From positions 58,621,169 through 58,685,168 of the forward strand of contig OZ026612.1 in NCBI GenBank assembly GCA_964020975.1: DNA of 64,000 nucleotides. The letters are read 5' to 3'. The notes beneath the pieces are model-generated. The model saw only the letters and a program-made list of their open reading frames with translations, had not been told where the DNA came from and made no database searches. Source of the DNA: Hermodice carunculata. Lineage: Eukaryota > Annelida > Polychaeta > Eunicida > Amphinomidae. Position 1 is the first letter of the stretch, and every line of letters begins with the position of its first letter. Position numbers and translations under genes: made by a program. Shown here one piece after another: positions 37,889 to 49,576 of the stretch.

Positions 37889-40800
37889 TGGTGACGAGGA
37901 TTCCATTAGATCTCAGTCTCCGTCCTTGTTAGACTGTGGACAAAAGTTGGATCCCAGGAATCACTACATGGCGGCATGGGACGACCATCCACATTGTTAT
38001 GGTTGTCGGCTGCAGTTGGGTCAGGTGTGCTCTACTGAGCGTACCTGCAAGTACTGCAGTGATTGGGGAGAGGACAAATGGCTGCCCTTGGAGCAGGCAC
38101 TAAGGAAGTCTGATTGTGCAAGGCTTAGAAGATTGGCCTCTAAGACCTTAAAACGCCAAGCCAATGCGATGGAGTCCGTTGAGTCCTCACCAAATATGAC
38201 TCCCCATGGGCAAAAGAAGAGGCGTAGACTTGCTTCGGCTCGTCCCCCATCTTCTTTGTCACATGTGCCTCATGTGTCTTTGGGGAAAGAGTGTGGACTT
38301 GCTTCGGCTCATCTGCAGTCCCGTTTGACAGACCTCTCTTCACTTGATTCCTCTTGGGAGAGGGTGAGAAGACGTCAGTGGCGAAAATCATGTAGTAAGG
38401 CACCTCTTCGTGGACCTGAACCCACGATTTCCGCCCCACCGGCACCCACCCATGCCCTTGGCACCTATCCCAAGGTGGTCTCAGCCTTGGAAGCGATGTC
38501 TCGCAGCATGGAACAACAGGGTGGATTGTTACGTACTCTGCTCGCCCCCTCTCAGCCAACAGTGCCTTCTCGGTAGTACGCTCCTAAGAAGCCTGTCAAG
38601 TGGCGTTTAGAGCTGCCGAGATCTCAGTCCTTTGAGTCCGAGCACTCGTAAGGTGCTCAACACTGTAAACTGGTGCACTCGGCTTGGAAGCCTTCGGGCT
38701 GACAACCCTGGCCAGTCCGACAGCTGGGGTCCGAGTGCTGAGACAGTAAGTCCGACAAGTATGGCAAGCAGGTACCCTGGCCAGTCTGGGTGCCTGGATC
38801 CGAGCACTCAGACTGTGGGTCCAAGGTCCCGGCTAGGCACCGGGTGCCCGGCAAGAACCCCAAACTCCCGGATCCAGGAGCTCGAGCAGAAAGTGACGGC
38901 ACAGGGGTCTTAGAAGGAAGAAACCTAGGAAGGAAGATCCTTCTGCTGCCACTGGGCCCTCGGCCCCAGTGGGGGTGGCTGTGGCACCCCTGCCCCCAGG
39001 CGGAACCTCCTGGCGGCCTTTCTACCATAGCACCGGCAGTCCCTGCTGCACCTTTGGTGGCTCCGCCACCTAGTGAGAAGTTGGTGATTCCGCTCGTTCC
39101 ATCCTTTGAGCTGGGTACTTGGCCTCACTCTCTCCAGCGGCAGGGAGACCAAGAGCTTCGGGATGAACAGCGGTTGCGGGAGGAGGCTTTGTCTTCTCCC
39201 GCATTGGCCACCGCTATGGTAGCCAAGCCTGAGTCGACTCTGTCGGTTGAGCAGCTTTCTGCTTCTGCCTTGAGTCAACTGTCCCTCGGACCTCAGGCCC
39301 GGGAACATACTGAGATCCCACCGGAATAGCCCTGCCAGCAGATTTCTCAGTCGGCAGCAGCGGAGGTACTGGCTAGCGGCCGAGTGGAGTCTCAGCCAGA
39401 ACACCATGCTGACTCAGCAGGACACTGTGCCTGCTGTGGACCATGAGATCTTGGCGTATGAGCCCTCTACAGTATCTGCTCTCCCTTGGGGAGATCAGGT
39501 AGACCTGGCGGAGGCGGAGGCGGCCACCTCTTTGGAGGTCCCCGCTACCCCAACGCAGGGCGTGGTGACAGATCCCCGGCTGTCACAAGTGGCCGCCCCA
39601 TTGTCCGCAGAGGATTCGTTGTTTGATGAGGCTTTGGGCATGTATGCTCCCCTCATGAGTCCTGAGTCTTCGGACATAGACTCAGAGGTGGAGAATGAGC
39701 TACTGATGTCAGACTCCTCTGACACCAGATCTCGGCCTGGATCAAGAGCTCACTGCTCATGGCAGAGGCTTCAGCCCCTGCACCCATGGACATGGCACCT
39801 GCCCCTGCTAAGGGTTGTGACCATGTCAAGGCCCTCATCCAGAGCTGGGTGGGCGATCAAGCGGTGGTCCCATCAACGGAGGAGAGGTCGGGTGCAGTTG
39901 CGCTGTGTTCTTGGGGCTTGTCCCTAGAATACACGTGGCAATGGATGCCCATACCTTTCTTGCCCTTCATCGCTGAGTTTTACCACCAGCTGACGGCCAA
40001 GACTCGAGGCACACGGGTTGCCGTTGAGCTACCGACATCTGGCTACTTGAGGCAGGGGCTTCTCCTCCCTAAGCCGGACGTTCAGGGGAGGTTGTATTTG
40101 GCGCCAGAACAGATCTACCCATCCGGTTCACTGCCATTGGACCTTGATTGGGAGGAATTTGATTTTCGGCAGCCTGGGGCCATCACTGTGTCCGCAAGGG
40201 ACTACTAACGGTTGGAGGAAGATGCCCGAGGCTCTGTCCTTGCGGTGTCATACTCTGACTTCTCGTTGGCTGCCTTGGGGTCTCTCCTGGAGGACCTCAA
40301 GGGCTCTGTGCAGGTCACAGAGGCAGTGCAAGACTGGTTGGACCAGGCCACGCTACTTGAGACTTCGTTGTCGTGAGTGGTAGATCACCAGGTCCATACC
40401 GCTTGCATACTCAAAGCCAACCTTTGTCTTTTGCGGAGGGATGCCTTCCTCCAGGGTCAGAAGCTGCCTGACTTGATAATTCACAGAGCGGGGCCACTCT
40501 TCTCAGGAACTTTGTTTGGAGGAGAGATGGCGGATGTTGTTCGGTGGATGCAGGAGCTTCGGGCCAGCTCTGCTGAACAAGCATGTTGCAAGGTGCTGAC
40601 TGACTCTGCTCTGTAGTTGTCATCCTTGGCCGCCACTGCCCCCATGCACGGTACTTGCCAGAGCGCTTCAACCCGACCCCAGTCTCGTGCCCCTGCGGAG
40701 CAGCAACAACAGGGCAAAGGCGGACAGCGATCTGGGAAGGGCAAGCCTTCCGGTCGAGGGAAGAAGTCAGGGAAGCCTCGGCGTTCCTGCTTTTGAGCTC

Positions 40801-42440
40801 CCAGAAGATGTCTCAGGATTGCCTACTGCCATGTCATTAGACTTCATGCAGCGCCCAGTCGGCGGTTGCCTCGCCGCCTTTCTCGGACAATGGGAGTCTA
40901 TTACAGAAGACTCGTTCGTCCTAAACATCCTGAGACATGGCTACACGCTGCCATTCGGTGAGGCGAAGACAGCCCTCCCTTAAGCAGAGAGTCATGGTGG
41001 TTCAGTCCATCCACCTCAGAACCCAAAGCATTGGCATTCCTAGAGGTGGTTCAAAAGCTTTGGAGCCGGTAGAGGATCACGGTTAGCCCGGCTTCTACAA
41101 CCACCTTTTTCTCGTCCCCAAGTGGGACAGCGGATGGCGCCCTGTCATAGACCTGTTGACGCTGAATACTTATCTGGAAGTCCCGCCGGACAGGCTCAGA
41201 GGATGGAGGCGTGCCCTTCTTCTACCTCTTAGTAACCCACGTAAGGAGCAAGTCGGCCAATATACGATTTCATTGTGGATTAGGCAGACCATCCTTGAGG
41301 CCTACAAGACAGCGCTGGACAGGCCTGGTGCAATACAGCTGGTCTGGGCTAGAGCACACGAGTTAAGAGTCTTCAATGCCAACTGGGGTGCCCTGTGGAA
41401 TGTTGTGGTTGTCGACATTCTGGGGGCCTGCCACTGGCGATTGTCTACAACTTTAGCCAAACACTACTTGCGGGACATGATGGTGCTTGAGGATGGCATG
41501 TCCGCCTTTGCGGGCGTAGCGGGCTCCTTTGCATCGGTTCCGATACTCACCTGTTAGGCTTTTCCGATCCCATCTGAGCTGCCACAAGTGTTCTGCAGGC
41601 ATGCTTACGTGATTGCATCCGACTGGCTTATAGTTCTGCGCATTTCTTAGTGGGCCTTGTAGGGCTTCAAGCCTAGTAGACCTAATCTCGGATAGTTTCA
41701 GGCGGCTACTGATTTCCCGGCTTGTTGCCGGTAGATTTTGCTTGCCACTCAGGGAACCTTAACCGCCCCCTGGCCCCCCGCCTGGTTTCGCGACTATGTC
41801 TTGTTAGATCTCCGGTACCGATGGAACTTTAGCTTGAAACGGATTACGCTTTGCCACGAGGTGAGCAGTAGTCAGGTTGGCTGGGGGAGCACCGGGGGGT
41901 CCATTACGGTTCCATGCGGGTCGGTTAGAAGGGTTTTGGGTTCAGCTGGATTCTGCTGTTGGTGGCCCCATCGCCATGAGGCTCTGGGGTTTTCCCTTCA
42001 GATGTGGCCTCTTCACTCGGACCAATGGCTTGCCCCCAGGCTGTCGGTCCTGTGGTTATGAGATCAGTGTAGCTGTGACGATTAGCCCCCACCAGTACGT
42101 TTGTATATCGGCAATGGTTGTTGAGAGGTAACAATACGTAATTAATATGGAATATTTGAAGTAAATTTAGTATTAATAAATACACTTACCTTCCAACCAC
42201 TGGAGAAGCCCACCTGACCATCTCCGCATTCCTCTTTCAAGCTATTTTCACTGACCCCTGGCCAAAAGAGGAAGGAAGATAGGGGCACATGTGCACAATG
42301 ACATCACCATTAGTTCCACATGGACCAAGAGATGGCGCCACGGGACTGTCAGGTTTTGATCAGGAGTGAGCAGACAAGCTTCTCATCTGGTTGGGTGTCA
42401 GCCCAGACACAGAGGTCTTGGCAATAGTGGTTGAGAGGTA
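37889..42440 (+). mobile_element. DIRS-like tyrosine-recombinase retroelement fossil, copy 1
   Basis: The gag-like part has the Cys/His arrangement typical of DIRS/Ngaro first ORFs (D-x-H-x2-C-x2-C, later C-x2-C; residues such as HPHCYGCRLQLGQVC). A short stretch near 41,130 resembles the beginning of a DIRS reverse transcriptase (GWRPVIDLLTLNTYL). The end of a tyrosine recombinase follows near 41,340-41,500, with RAHELRVFNANWGAL and HYLRDMMVL. An internal complementary region (about 42,109-42,150) and a right inverted terminal repeat (42,262-42,440) close the element. The copy is broken, with multiple breaks. Its left terminal repeat is missing. From about 39,019 on it is near-identical to copy 3 and upstream of that clearly diverged, so it is a mosaic. 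Confidence 0.82.
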
Positions 42441-43276
42441 AGACTACTTATTAATACTTTTGACCCCTCAAATGATTTTACCTTGACTAGGCCTAATATT
42501 CTATACCCTAGCCCACGCCAACCAGTTGTGTGTGTGTGTGTGTAAACACTTCATAGAATAGCTGAGTGTCATGTGCCAAAATTGGGTCACTGTGACTTAT
42601 TTCTTGCCTTTTCACCCCACAATGTTTCAACTTGTGCTATGCTAGCCATGTTCCCTATTCCGTAAGGATTGATTCTACCACATTTGGTGGCTGGACACTT
42701 CAAGGCATAGGGGTGTGTCACGCGCTGAATTGGGTCACTCTGACCTTCATCTTTGACCTCTTATATTGTTTTAGCTTGTCAAGGCCATACTTCATATACG
42801 GTAACTACTAACATGTACACCTACCATGGTGTGTTGACACATAATAAGTTTGGGGTGTGATGCACACCAACATTGGGTCTACTGTATTATCTATTTCCCG
42901 ATGGGAGATTATGTATTGCTATGCAATACTTGATTTTGTTTAAAGTGACCTACACTGAGACATTATTCGGTCACTTGTGACATTAATTTACTGATATTGT
43001 TTCAAAGAATGTTGCAGATTATATAAATATTTATACTTTTAATTAAATTTGTTATGTTAAGCAAAACATGATGCTGAAAAGTTGAAAAGATCACTTTTGT
43101 TCTTTGCAGTGAATTGAACTGTTGGTGAAACATGTGACTGGTCAGGCATTTTAACAGATAGGTGATATTTATAATGACTTTCATTTGTTAAATCAGGTTA
43201 AGTTGAAAGCGTAGTTTCATTTTGTTTCCATTCAAGCCAATTTTTCAATGAAAGTAAAAGAATTGTGTCATCTCAG
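42441..43276. other. Duplicated non-coding spacer (partner 54,269-55,104)
   Basis: Contains a short (GT)n tract near 42,530 and two related blocks of about 150 bp ('gccaaaattgggtcactgtgac' near 42,575 and 'ctgaattgggtcactctgac' near 42,725) that suggest an older local repeat. No gene. Confidence 0.55.
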
Positions 43277-44710
43277 CCATCTAGTGAGCAGTTGGCGATT
43301 CCGCTCGTTCCATCTTTTGAGCAGGGTACCCTGCCTCACTCTCTCAAGCAGGCAGTCGGACCAAGATATTCAGGAGGAGGCTCTGTCTTCTCCCCCATTG
43401 GCCACTGCTATGGTAGCCGAGCCTGAGTTGACTCTGTTGGTGGAGCACCTTGCTGCTTCTGCCTTGAGTCAACTCTCCCTCGGACCTCAGGCCCAGAAAC
43501 TCCCTGAGATCCCACCTGAACAGCCCTGCCAGCAGATTTCTCAATTGGTGGCAGCGGAGGTCCAGGCCAGCAGCCGAGTGGAGTCTCAGCCAGATCATCA
43601 GGCCCACCCGACTCAGCAGGACTCTGTGCCTGTGGTGGACCAGGAGATCTTGGGGTATGAGCCCTCCACACTAGCTGGTATCCCTTGGGGAGATCAGGTA
43701 GACTCGGCGGAGGCGGCCACCCCTTCGGAGGTCCCCGCTACTCCAACACCGGGTGTGGTGACAGATCCCAGGCTGTCTCAAGCAGCTGCCCCATCGCCCA
43801 CGGAGGATTCGTTGTTTGATGAGGCTTTGGGCGCACGTGCTCCCTTCGTGAATCCGGAGTCTTCAGACATAGACTTAGAGGTGGAGAATGATCTACTGAT
43901 GTCAGACTTGTCTGACACCAGATCTTGGCCTGGTCGAGAGCTCACCGCTCATGGCCAGGGTCGCGGCAGAGGTTTCAGCCCCTGCACCCATGGACATGGC
44001 ACCTGCCCCTGCTAAGGGTTTTGACCATGTCAAGGCCCTTATCCAGAGCTTGGTAGGCAATCAAGCAGTGGTCCCACCAATAGAGGAGAGGCCGGGTGCA
44101 GTTGCGCTGTCTTCTCGGGGCTTGTCCCTAGAATACACAAGGCAACGGCACCCTTCTCTTTCCCCTCCTTCATCGCTGAGTTTTACCACCAGCTGACTGC
44201 CAAGACTCAAGGCACACGGGTTCTCGTTGAGCCACCGACATCTGGCTACTTGAGGCAGGGGCTTCTCCTTTCTAAGCCGGACATTCAGGGGAGGTTGTAT
44301 TCGGTGCCAGAACAGATCTACCCATCCAGTTCACTGCTGGTGACCTTGATTGGGAGGAATTTGATTCTCGGCAGCCGAAGGCCATCACTGTGTCCACAGA
44401 GGCCTGCCGATGATTGGAGGAAGATGCCGGAGGCTCTGTCCTTGCGTCGCCGTACTCTGACGTCTCGTTGGCTGCCTTGGGGTCTCTCCTGGAGGACCTC
44501 AAGGGCTCTGTGCAGGTCACAGAGGCAGTGTCAGACTGGTTGAGCCAGGTGATGTTACTTGCGACTTTGTTGTCGCGAGCAGTCAATCACCAGGTCCGTA
44601 CTGTTTGCACACTCAAGGCTAACCTCTGTCTGTTGCGGAGGGATGCCTTCCTCCAGGGTCAGAAGCTGCCTGACCCGATAATTTGCAGAACAAGAACAGG
44701 GCGGCTCTTG
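43277..44710 (+). mobile_element. DIRS-like fossil fragment, copy 2 (gag-like segment only)
   Basis: Homologous to the segment at 39,067-40,500 of copy 1 at clearly lower identity, so it came from a separate insertion or subfamily. It covers only the middle gag-like region with acidic, Pro/Ala-rich sequence (EDSLFDEALGARAPFVNPES). No terminal repeats, reverse transcriptase or recombinase parts are seen. The fragment is broken. Confidence 0.75.
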
Positions 44711-45008
44711 AACGGAATGTGCAAAATAATTAAGTATAAAGAGTACCTTGGCCACTGATCCTATATACGCTGACGGAGACCTAAGATAATATTGAACACT
44801 ATCGAGCGCATCATGTGTTCAAAAAGATTTGTTTCAGCATTTTATCCAGGCTTGTATACCCGACGTTGTACATGCTGTACTTTGTTGACAAACATCACCT
44901 TACGAGGTACGGTCAGGTACAAACATTGCAGGCATTAGTATATAGAATAGGTGCACCCAGGTATATATTTTATACAGCAACGTGGACAACATATATGGAC
45001 ATATACAC

Positions 45009-45086
45009 ATGTATGTATGTATGTATGTATGTATGTATGTATGTATGTATGTATGTATGTATGTATGTGTGTATGTATGTATGTAT
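45009..45086. repeat. (ATGT)n microsatellite, proximal copy
   Basis: About 19 tetranucleotide units with one GTGT interruption. The distal duplicate at 56,837-56,890 is 24 bp (six units) shorter, so the array has changed length since duplication. Confidence 0.95.
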
Positions 45087-45820
45087 AGGCCTATAGTAAG
45101 ATAACCATGAGTGTCGTAGTTGTTTCCTTGTATCAAACAATTTACATATTGAACAACTGGATGGCCGTCGTCTTGGGTGGGTGCTACTCATTTTAATGAT
45201 ACTGAAAATTGCTGTAATTTTGTGTGCATAAATTTTCACGGTTTTTATAATTTGTGACATTTCACTGTGGTTTTAATTTCACTGTTTTGGACATAATTCT
45301 TATTCAAACAATATTAAAATACTATTTCATTTGGTCTTTTTTATTTTATGGTTTTGTGCTGTCAGCGAAATAAGCGAAGATGAGAGTACAGCGAAATTAA
45401 AGCAATTTACAGCATTTTAAAATCTATTCCGACAATTTGGAATATAAGGTACTTCTAGCATTATATTTTATGCAGTTTTATCAATAGGTTATATTGCATG
45501 GCTTTCATGAACCATCAATAGCTCCTGTGCCACATAGGCCTAGCAAACAAGTCCTTAACTCAATATAGGTTTGGGGGTGGGGGGTTAGGTCTGGTTTCAA
45601 AAGGTATTTCAAAATGTTTTGTGCTAACGACGGATTGAAGTGAGACAAAGCAAGAACACTGAGGCGTGTGGCATTGACTTCAGAGATCTGTTGATCGGTT
45701 TGAACCACAAGGCCATCTCTGGACCATCCTTGCCCTAAAATGTGTCATCGTGGCCATGACGTTGGTAGACCTGCATAAAGTGCAAGTGGTAAGATCTAAA
45801 AGCAGCACAATTGCACCTAC

Positions 45821-45946
45821 CGCACCGTTTCTTGTCCTCGTCTGCATGGTTGTTGCAATCATCTACGCCGTCGCAAACCAACAAGTTGCTGATGCACCTC
45901 TGGCTGCCGTCGTTGCAGGAAAACTGATCTTTTTCACAACCGGTGC
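45821..45946 (-). CDS. LDL-receptor class A (LDLa) exon, proximal copy
   Basis: On the minus strand an acceptor (tttgtgtttcaaaag, AG at 45,948-45,947) opens and a consensus donor (TGCG|gtaggt) closes a 126-nt exon, exactly 42 codons, phase 1 on both sides, as usual for mobile LDLa exons. It reads GTGCEKDQFSCNDGSQRC then ISNLLVCDGVDDCNNHADED and KKRC. All six cysteines and the acidic CDGxxDC...DE calcium-binding residues are present. LDLa modules act outside the cell in receptors and secreted proteins, binding ligands in a calcium-dependent fold. No other exon of the gene can be joined with confidence; a candidate terminal exon in the same phase lies at 47,003-47,217, upstream in transcription order. 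A distal near-copy is at 57,627-57,752. Confidence 0.82.
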
Positions 45947-46082
45947 CTTTTGAAACACAAAATATTGTCTGTTCAAATCACGATGGAGAGTGTAGTGGAG
46001 GAAAAAACGGAGCTTATAATCTTCTCCTGAAGGAGGCATTATGCAGTGCGCATTATTAAGAGTCATCACTTTATTCTTATCC

Positions 46083-46570
46083 AAACACATTTAATATCCA
46101 TATAGTGCGTACATTTGGCATGATTGACTAATGTACTCACAGCACAATTTTGTTTATTAATGGTAACGGCACAAGGTATGTGAAATGAAGCTATCTTTCG
46201 TACTGTTGGTATCAATTTGACATTTTACCATATGTGGACATTCACTAAATGTACACTGGTATGATTATATACTTTACATATCATAACAGGTCCTTCTTAT
46301 ACAAGGAAATTGACTTCCACCGGGACTTACACCTCCGTTAAACTACCCCTTGGCAGGTTTAACGATCTAGGGCAGTTTAAGGCCATTTACACCATGGATA
46401 AAGCTATACTTCCTTCTTGCATACGGATTCTTAAACCTGGTGAAACTTTACACCAGGGGTAACTTTGCAACACCTTTATGCATACGGATTAGACTTTACA
46501 CCATGGTTCTTCCCTGGAATAGGCTAAACTACAGGTAAACCACCTTTATGCATAAGGGCCCTAGATTTGG
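46083..46570. other. Non-coding, unique to the proximal flank
   Basis: Begins where duplication homology ends. Near 46,430-46,550 loose repeats of 'gcatacggatt' and 'tttacacca(g/t)gg' occur. No gene seen. Confidence 0.5.
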
Positions 46571-46790
46571 CCAAAATATGAACACAAAAATTCATGAAAT
46601 ATCTAAAAATTACTAGAGCTTGCCCAATTAAAAAAGCTTGGTAGAGAATCACCAAAGGTACATCCCCATATAAGTTTGACAAGGATCTGGCAAGTACGTT
46701 TGGGAAAGTGGAAAATGTGAATTATGGACAGAGGACAGACGATGGACCAACCAACAACCTCGTCTGACTATGAAGTCAGCTGAAATAAAA
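46571..46790 (-). repeat. Interspersed repeat, paired-CAGCTGA family (minus orientation)
   Basis: Reverse-complement matches to the array at 23.1-24.9 kb, including 'cagctgacttcatagtcaga', 'cacattttccactttcc' and 'caaacttatatgg' blocks. It is one diverged partial unit. Confidence 0.65.
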
Positions 46791-46819
46791 ATACTCCGAA
46801 TAGCTGTGTTATAATGTTA

Positions 46820-46886
46820 TAATTATAAGACTCTTTCTCTATCTCTTTCTTTCTCTCTATTTCCTTGTCTTTTCTCTCTCTCTGTC

Positions 46887-46960
<74 letters not shown>
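46820..46960. repeat. Pyrimidine microsatellite (TCTT/TGTC/TC)n
   Basis: Imperfect TC and TGTC repeats ending in about 44 bp of pure TC. Confidence 0.93.
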
Positions 46961-47002
46961 GCACACAGACACACTTTTATTACGTTAACAGATCTGTAAA
47001 GC

Positions 47003-47217
47003 TCAAACAACCGAGTGGCCCCACCACAATATGGTAAGGCTCATGCGGTCATTTACAGTGTCAGCGTAGCTTTGTGCCCAGCGGTTTCTGAGGCCGTCAT
47101 AGTCCCACGAGACCACATCACTTTTTGGAACAAAAGCCTGCAATTGTGGCAGGTAGTGGTGTTGAGTTGGCTTCCCTATTAAAGCATAACAGTCCTCCAG
47201 GCCACAATGACAGTTTG
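47003..47217 (-). CDS. Candidate terminal exon of a minus-strand gene
   Basis: An acceptor (ctattattgtag, AG at 47,219-47,218) opens a phase-1 exon that stays open for 71 codons to a TGA at 47,003-47,005. It begins ANCHCGLEDCYALIGKPTQH and ends with NRWAQSYADTVNDRMSLT then ILWWGHSVV. A high content of Trp, Tyr and His, three cysteines at the start and balanced composition contrast with the surrounding AT-rich DNA and argue for real coding sequence. The phase matches the LDLa exons of this locus, so it may end a related gene, but nothing joins them directly. I do not recognise the domain. Confidence 0.5.
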
Positions 47218-47453
47218 CTACAATAATAGTGTGCTTTTGGTGTTATCTCAGTCATTTGCTCCAGCCTGTCGTGTTGGGGGGGGGGGGGGGCAGGTGGGAA
47301 GGCAGGACTTAGATTTTTATTTACAAATACTAGACATGCACTGAAGGCCCAGTGGCCATCATGACAGAGTCAGGGTCAATGCCTATGTTTTGTTCAAGTC
47401 ATGCAAGTATCATGACATGGAAGTAAATCCGAATAAATCTTTTAAAAGGATAT

Positions 47454-47517
<64 letters not shown>

Positions 47518-48029
47518 TTTATATACTTATATTTTATAACCCTATTACAGCAAAAGACTGCTCTGATGTACTACATAAAGCTCTTTTCGATTCAAGTCTG
47601 AAGAACACGGATCAGTTTGGTCATATAAACTACATGTATGTCTACCGTCATTTGTTGTAGACAGTGAGGCATACTCAAATAAAACGCTGTGTGGTACGTT
47701 TTTGGATGAACATACTTGAGATATGTCTATGCGTAATTAATGACAGAAATGATATGATTCAAGAAATACTGTCATTGTAGCGTAAAGTATTTATGAAGAG
47801 GATGAACTATTGAAGCTTTGAAGCCAAGGGCTATATCAAGGAGTCTGTACTTGAGCAGACTGCTTTCCTATGGACTGCTTGGTCATATGTAAGGCCAAAG
47901 GCACATTTGTTATCAGTCAAATGTAGTGCCAAAATACATTTGTTATCAGTTTCACATTTCAGTATCACTGAAAAGTTTCAGTAACACAGAAATCAACACG
48001 TGTGCTTCCTTAAAGAAATAGAAGATAGG
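47218..48029. other. Non-coding; (AAT)n microsatellite
   Basis: A G run lies at 47,276-47,290 and an (AAT)n tract at 47,459-47,517. Near 47,895-47,950 a short block ('acatttgttatcagt') is repeated. No gene seen. Confidence 0.6.
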
Positions 48030-48680
<651 letters not shown>

Positions 48681-48759
48681 TCTGACTTGCTTGTCAGCAA
48701 ATCAGTCTCTATGCCTAGAAAACTTTTAAAGATTGCCCATTTAGTATTTATTTTACTTC

Positions 48760-49400
48760 AGCCACAATTTTTTTTATGTGGCTATGTGAAAAGCCTACAA
48801 ATTGAAGTTCGGAAGGCACCATAATGTATGAGAGTTTTGAAGCTATTCAAAGATTTAAATTTTGTGTATGTGCCAAATTTGCATAAATCACACTGCTACA
48901 ACTTTAATTCGTGGTTCATTGAATGCATCTATCCTGACAAATCTATGGACTGAAGTTTGAATTACACCTGAGTCTATAATAGTTTTGAAGCTGTTCAAGA
49001 TTTAAACTTTTTGTATTCACCTATATTGCATAAATTAGCATGCTACAACTTTGGTTCATGTTTCACTGGATGTGGCCGTTTCAGAAACCTATAAATTGAA
49101 GTTGTACTGACACCTCCATCTGTTATAGTTTGAAACTTAGTTAAGAATTCAATTTTGTTTATTCGCCTAATTTGCATATAAAATCCTACAACTTTGGTTT
49201 ATGATTCATTGGATGTGAAATGTTTTAAGTGATGCTAATTAGCAAAGTTTCAAATGCTACAGTTTTTGTTTACTGTCCATTAGATTGACAGGTGTCACAA
49301 ACGTATATATTCCATTTTAAATATGTGCCTATCTGTAATAGGTTGGAAGATACCGAGCTTTTAAAATTTTAATTGCCATTAATTTGCATGAATATAACGA
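48760..49400. repeat. Diverged tandem array, period about 147 bp
   Basis: 'ctacaactttggttcatg(g/t)ttca' variants occur near 48,896, 49,042 and 49,191, with a weaker one near 49,259. They alternate with 'gaagttt(g/t)aattacacc' and 'ttttgaagct(a/g)ttcaa(g/a)' blocks. No protein is encoded. Confidence 0.75.
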
Positions 49401-49576
49401 AATTTAAATATGATGTTAGACCCATTTATTAAATATGATGCTAAACCCATTTCTAGAATGAAGTAAAAATTACTACATCAACACCAGACTCCTATGCTTT
49501 GTAAGTCTGGGGTACAAGATGACTGCAACAAGTGAAACATATATACATTGATATACATGTATTAATTACGTAACGT

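Larger units (their letters stand above)
39019..46082. repeat. Proximal copy of the large tandem segmental duplication
   Basis: Near-identical (about 99 percent by eye) to 51,065-57,883. The offset is 12,046 bp at the start and 11,806 bp near the end, the difference reflecting indels including a shorter (ATGT)n array in the distal copy. The unit contains part of a DIRS fossil, a second DIRS fragment and an LDLa exon. Complete tandem repetition would predict homology beyond 57,883, but the distal copy stops there against a LINE. Confidence 0.95.

Noticed and set aside
38657-39407. Minus-strand frames antisense to the gag-like region of the DIRS fossils, repeated in all copies
   Set aside because: They mirror the GC-rich sense region, contain no domain, and recur only because the DNA is duplicated.
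45505-45708. Minus-strand 67-codon frame next to the proximal LDLa exon, initially considered a second exon
   Set aside because: It lies beyond the consensus LDLa donor, has no convincing acceptor of its own, is not consistently open in the three copies and differs between copies by non-triplet-like changes.
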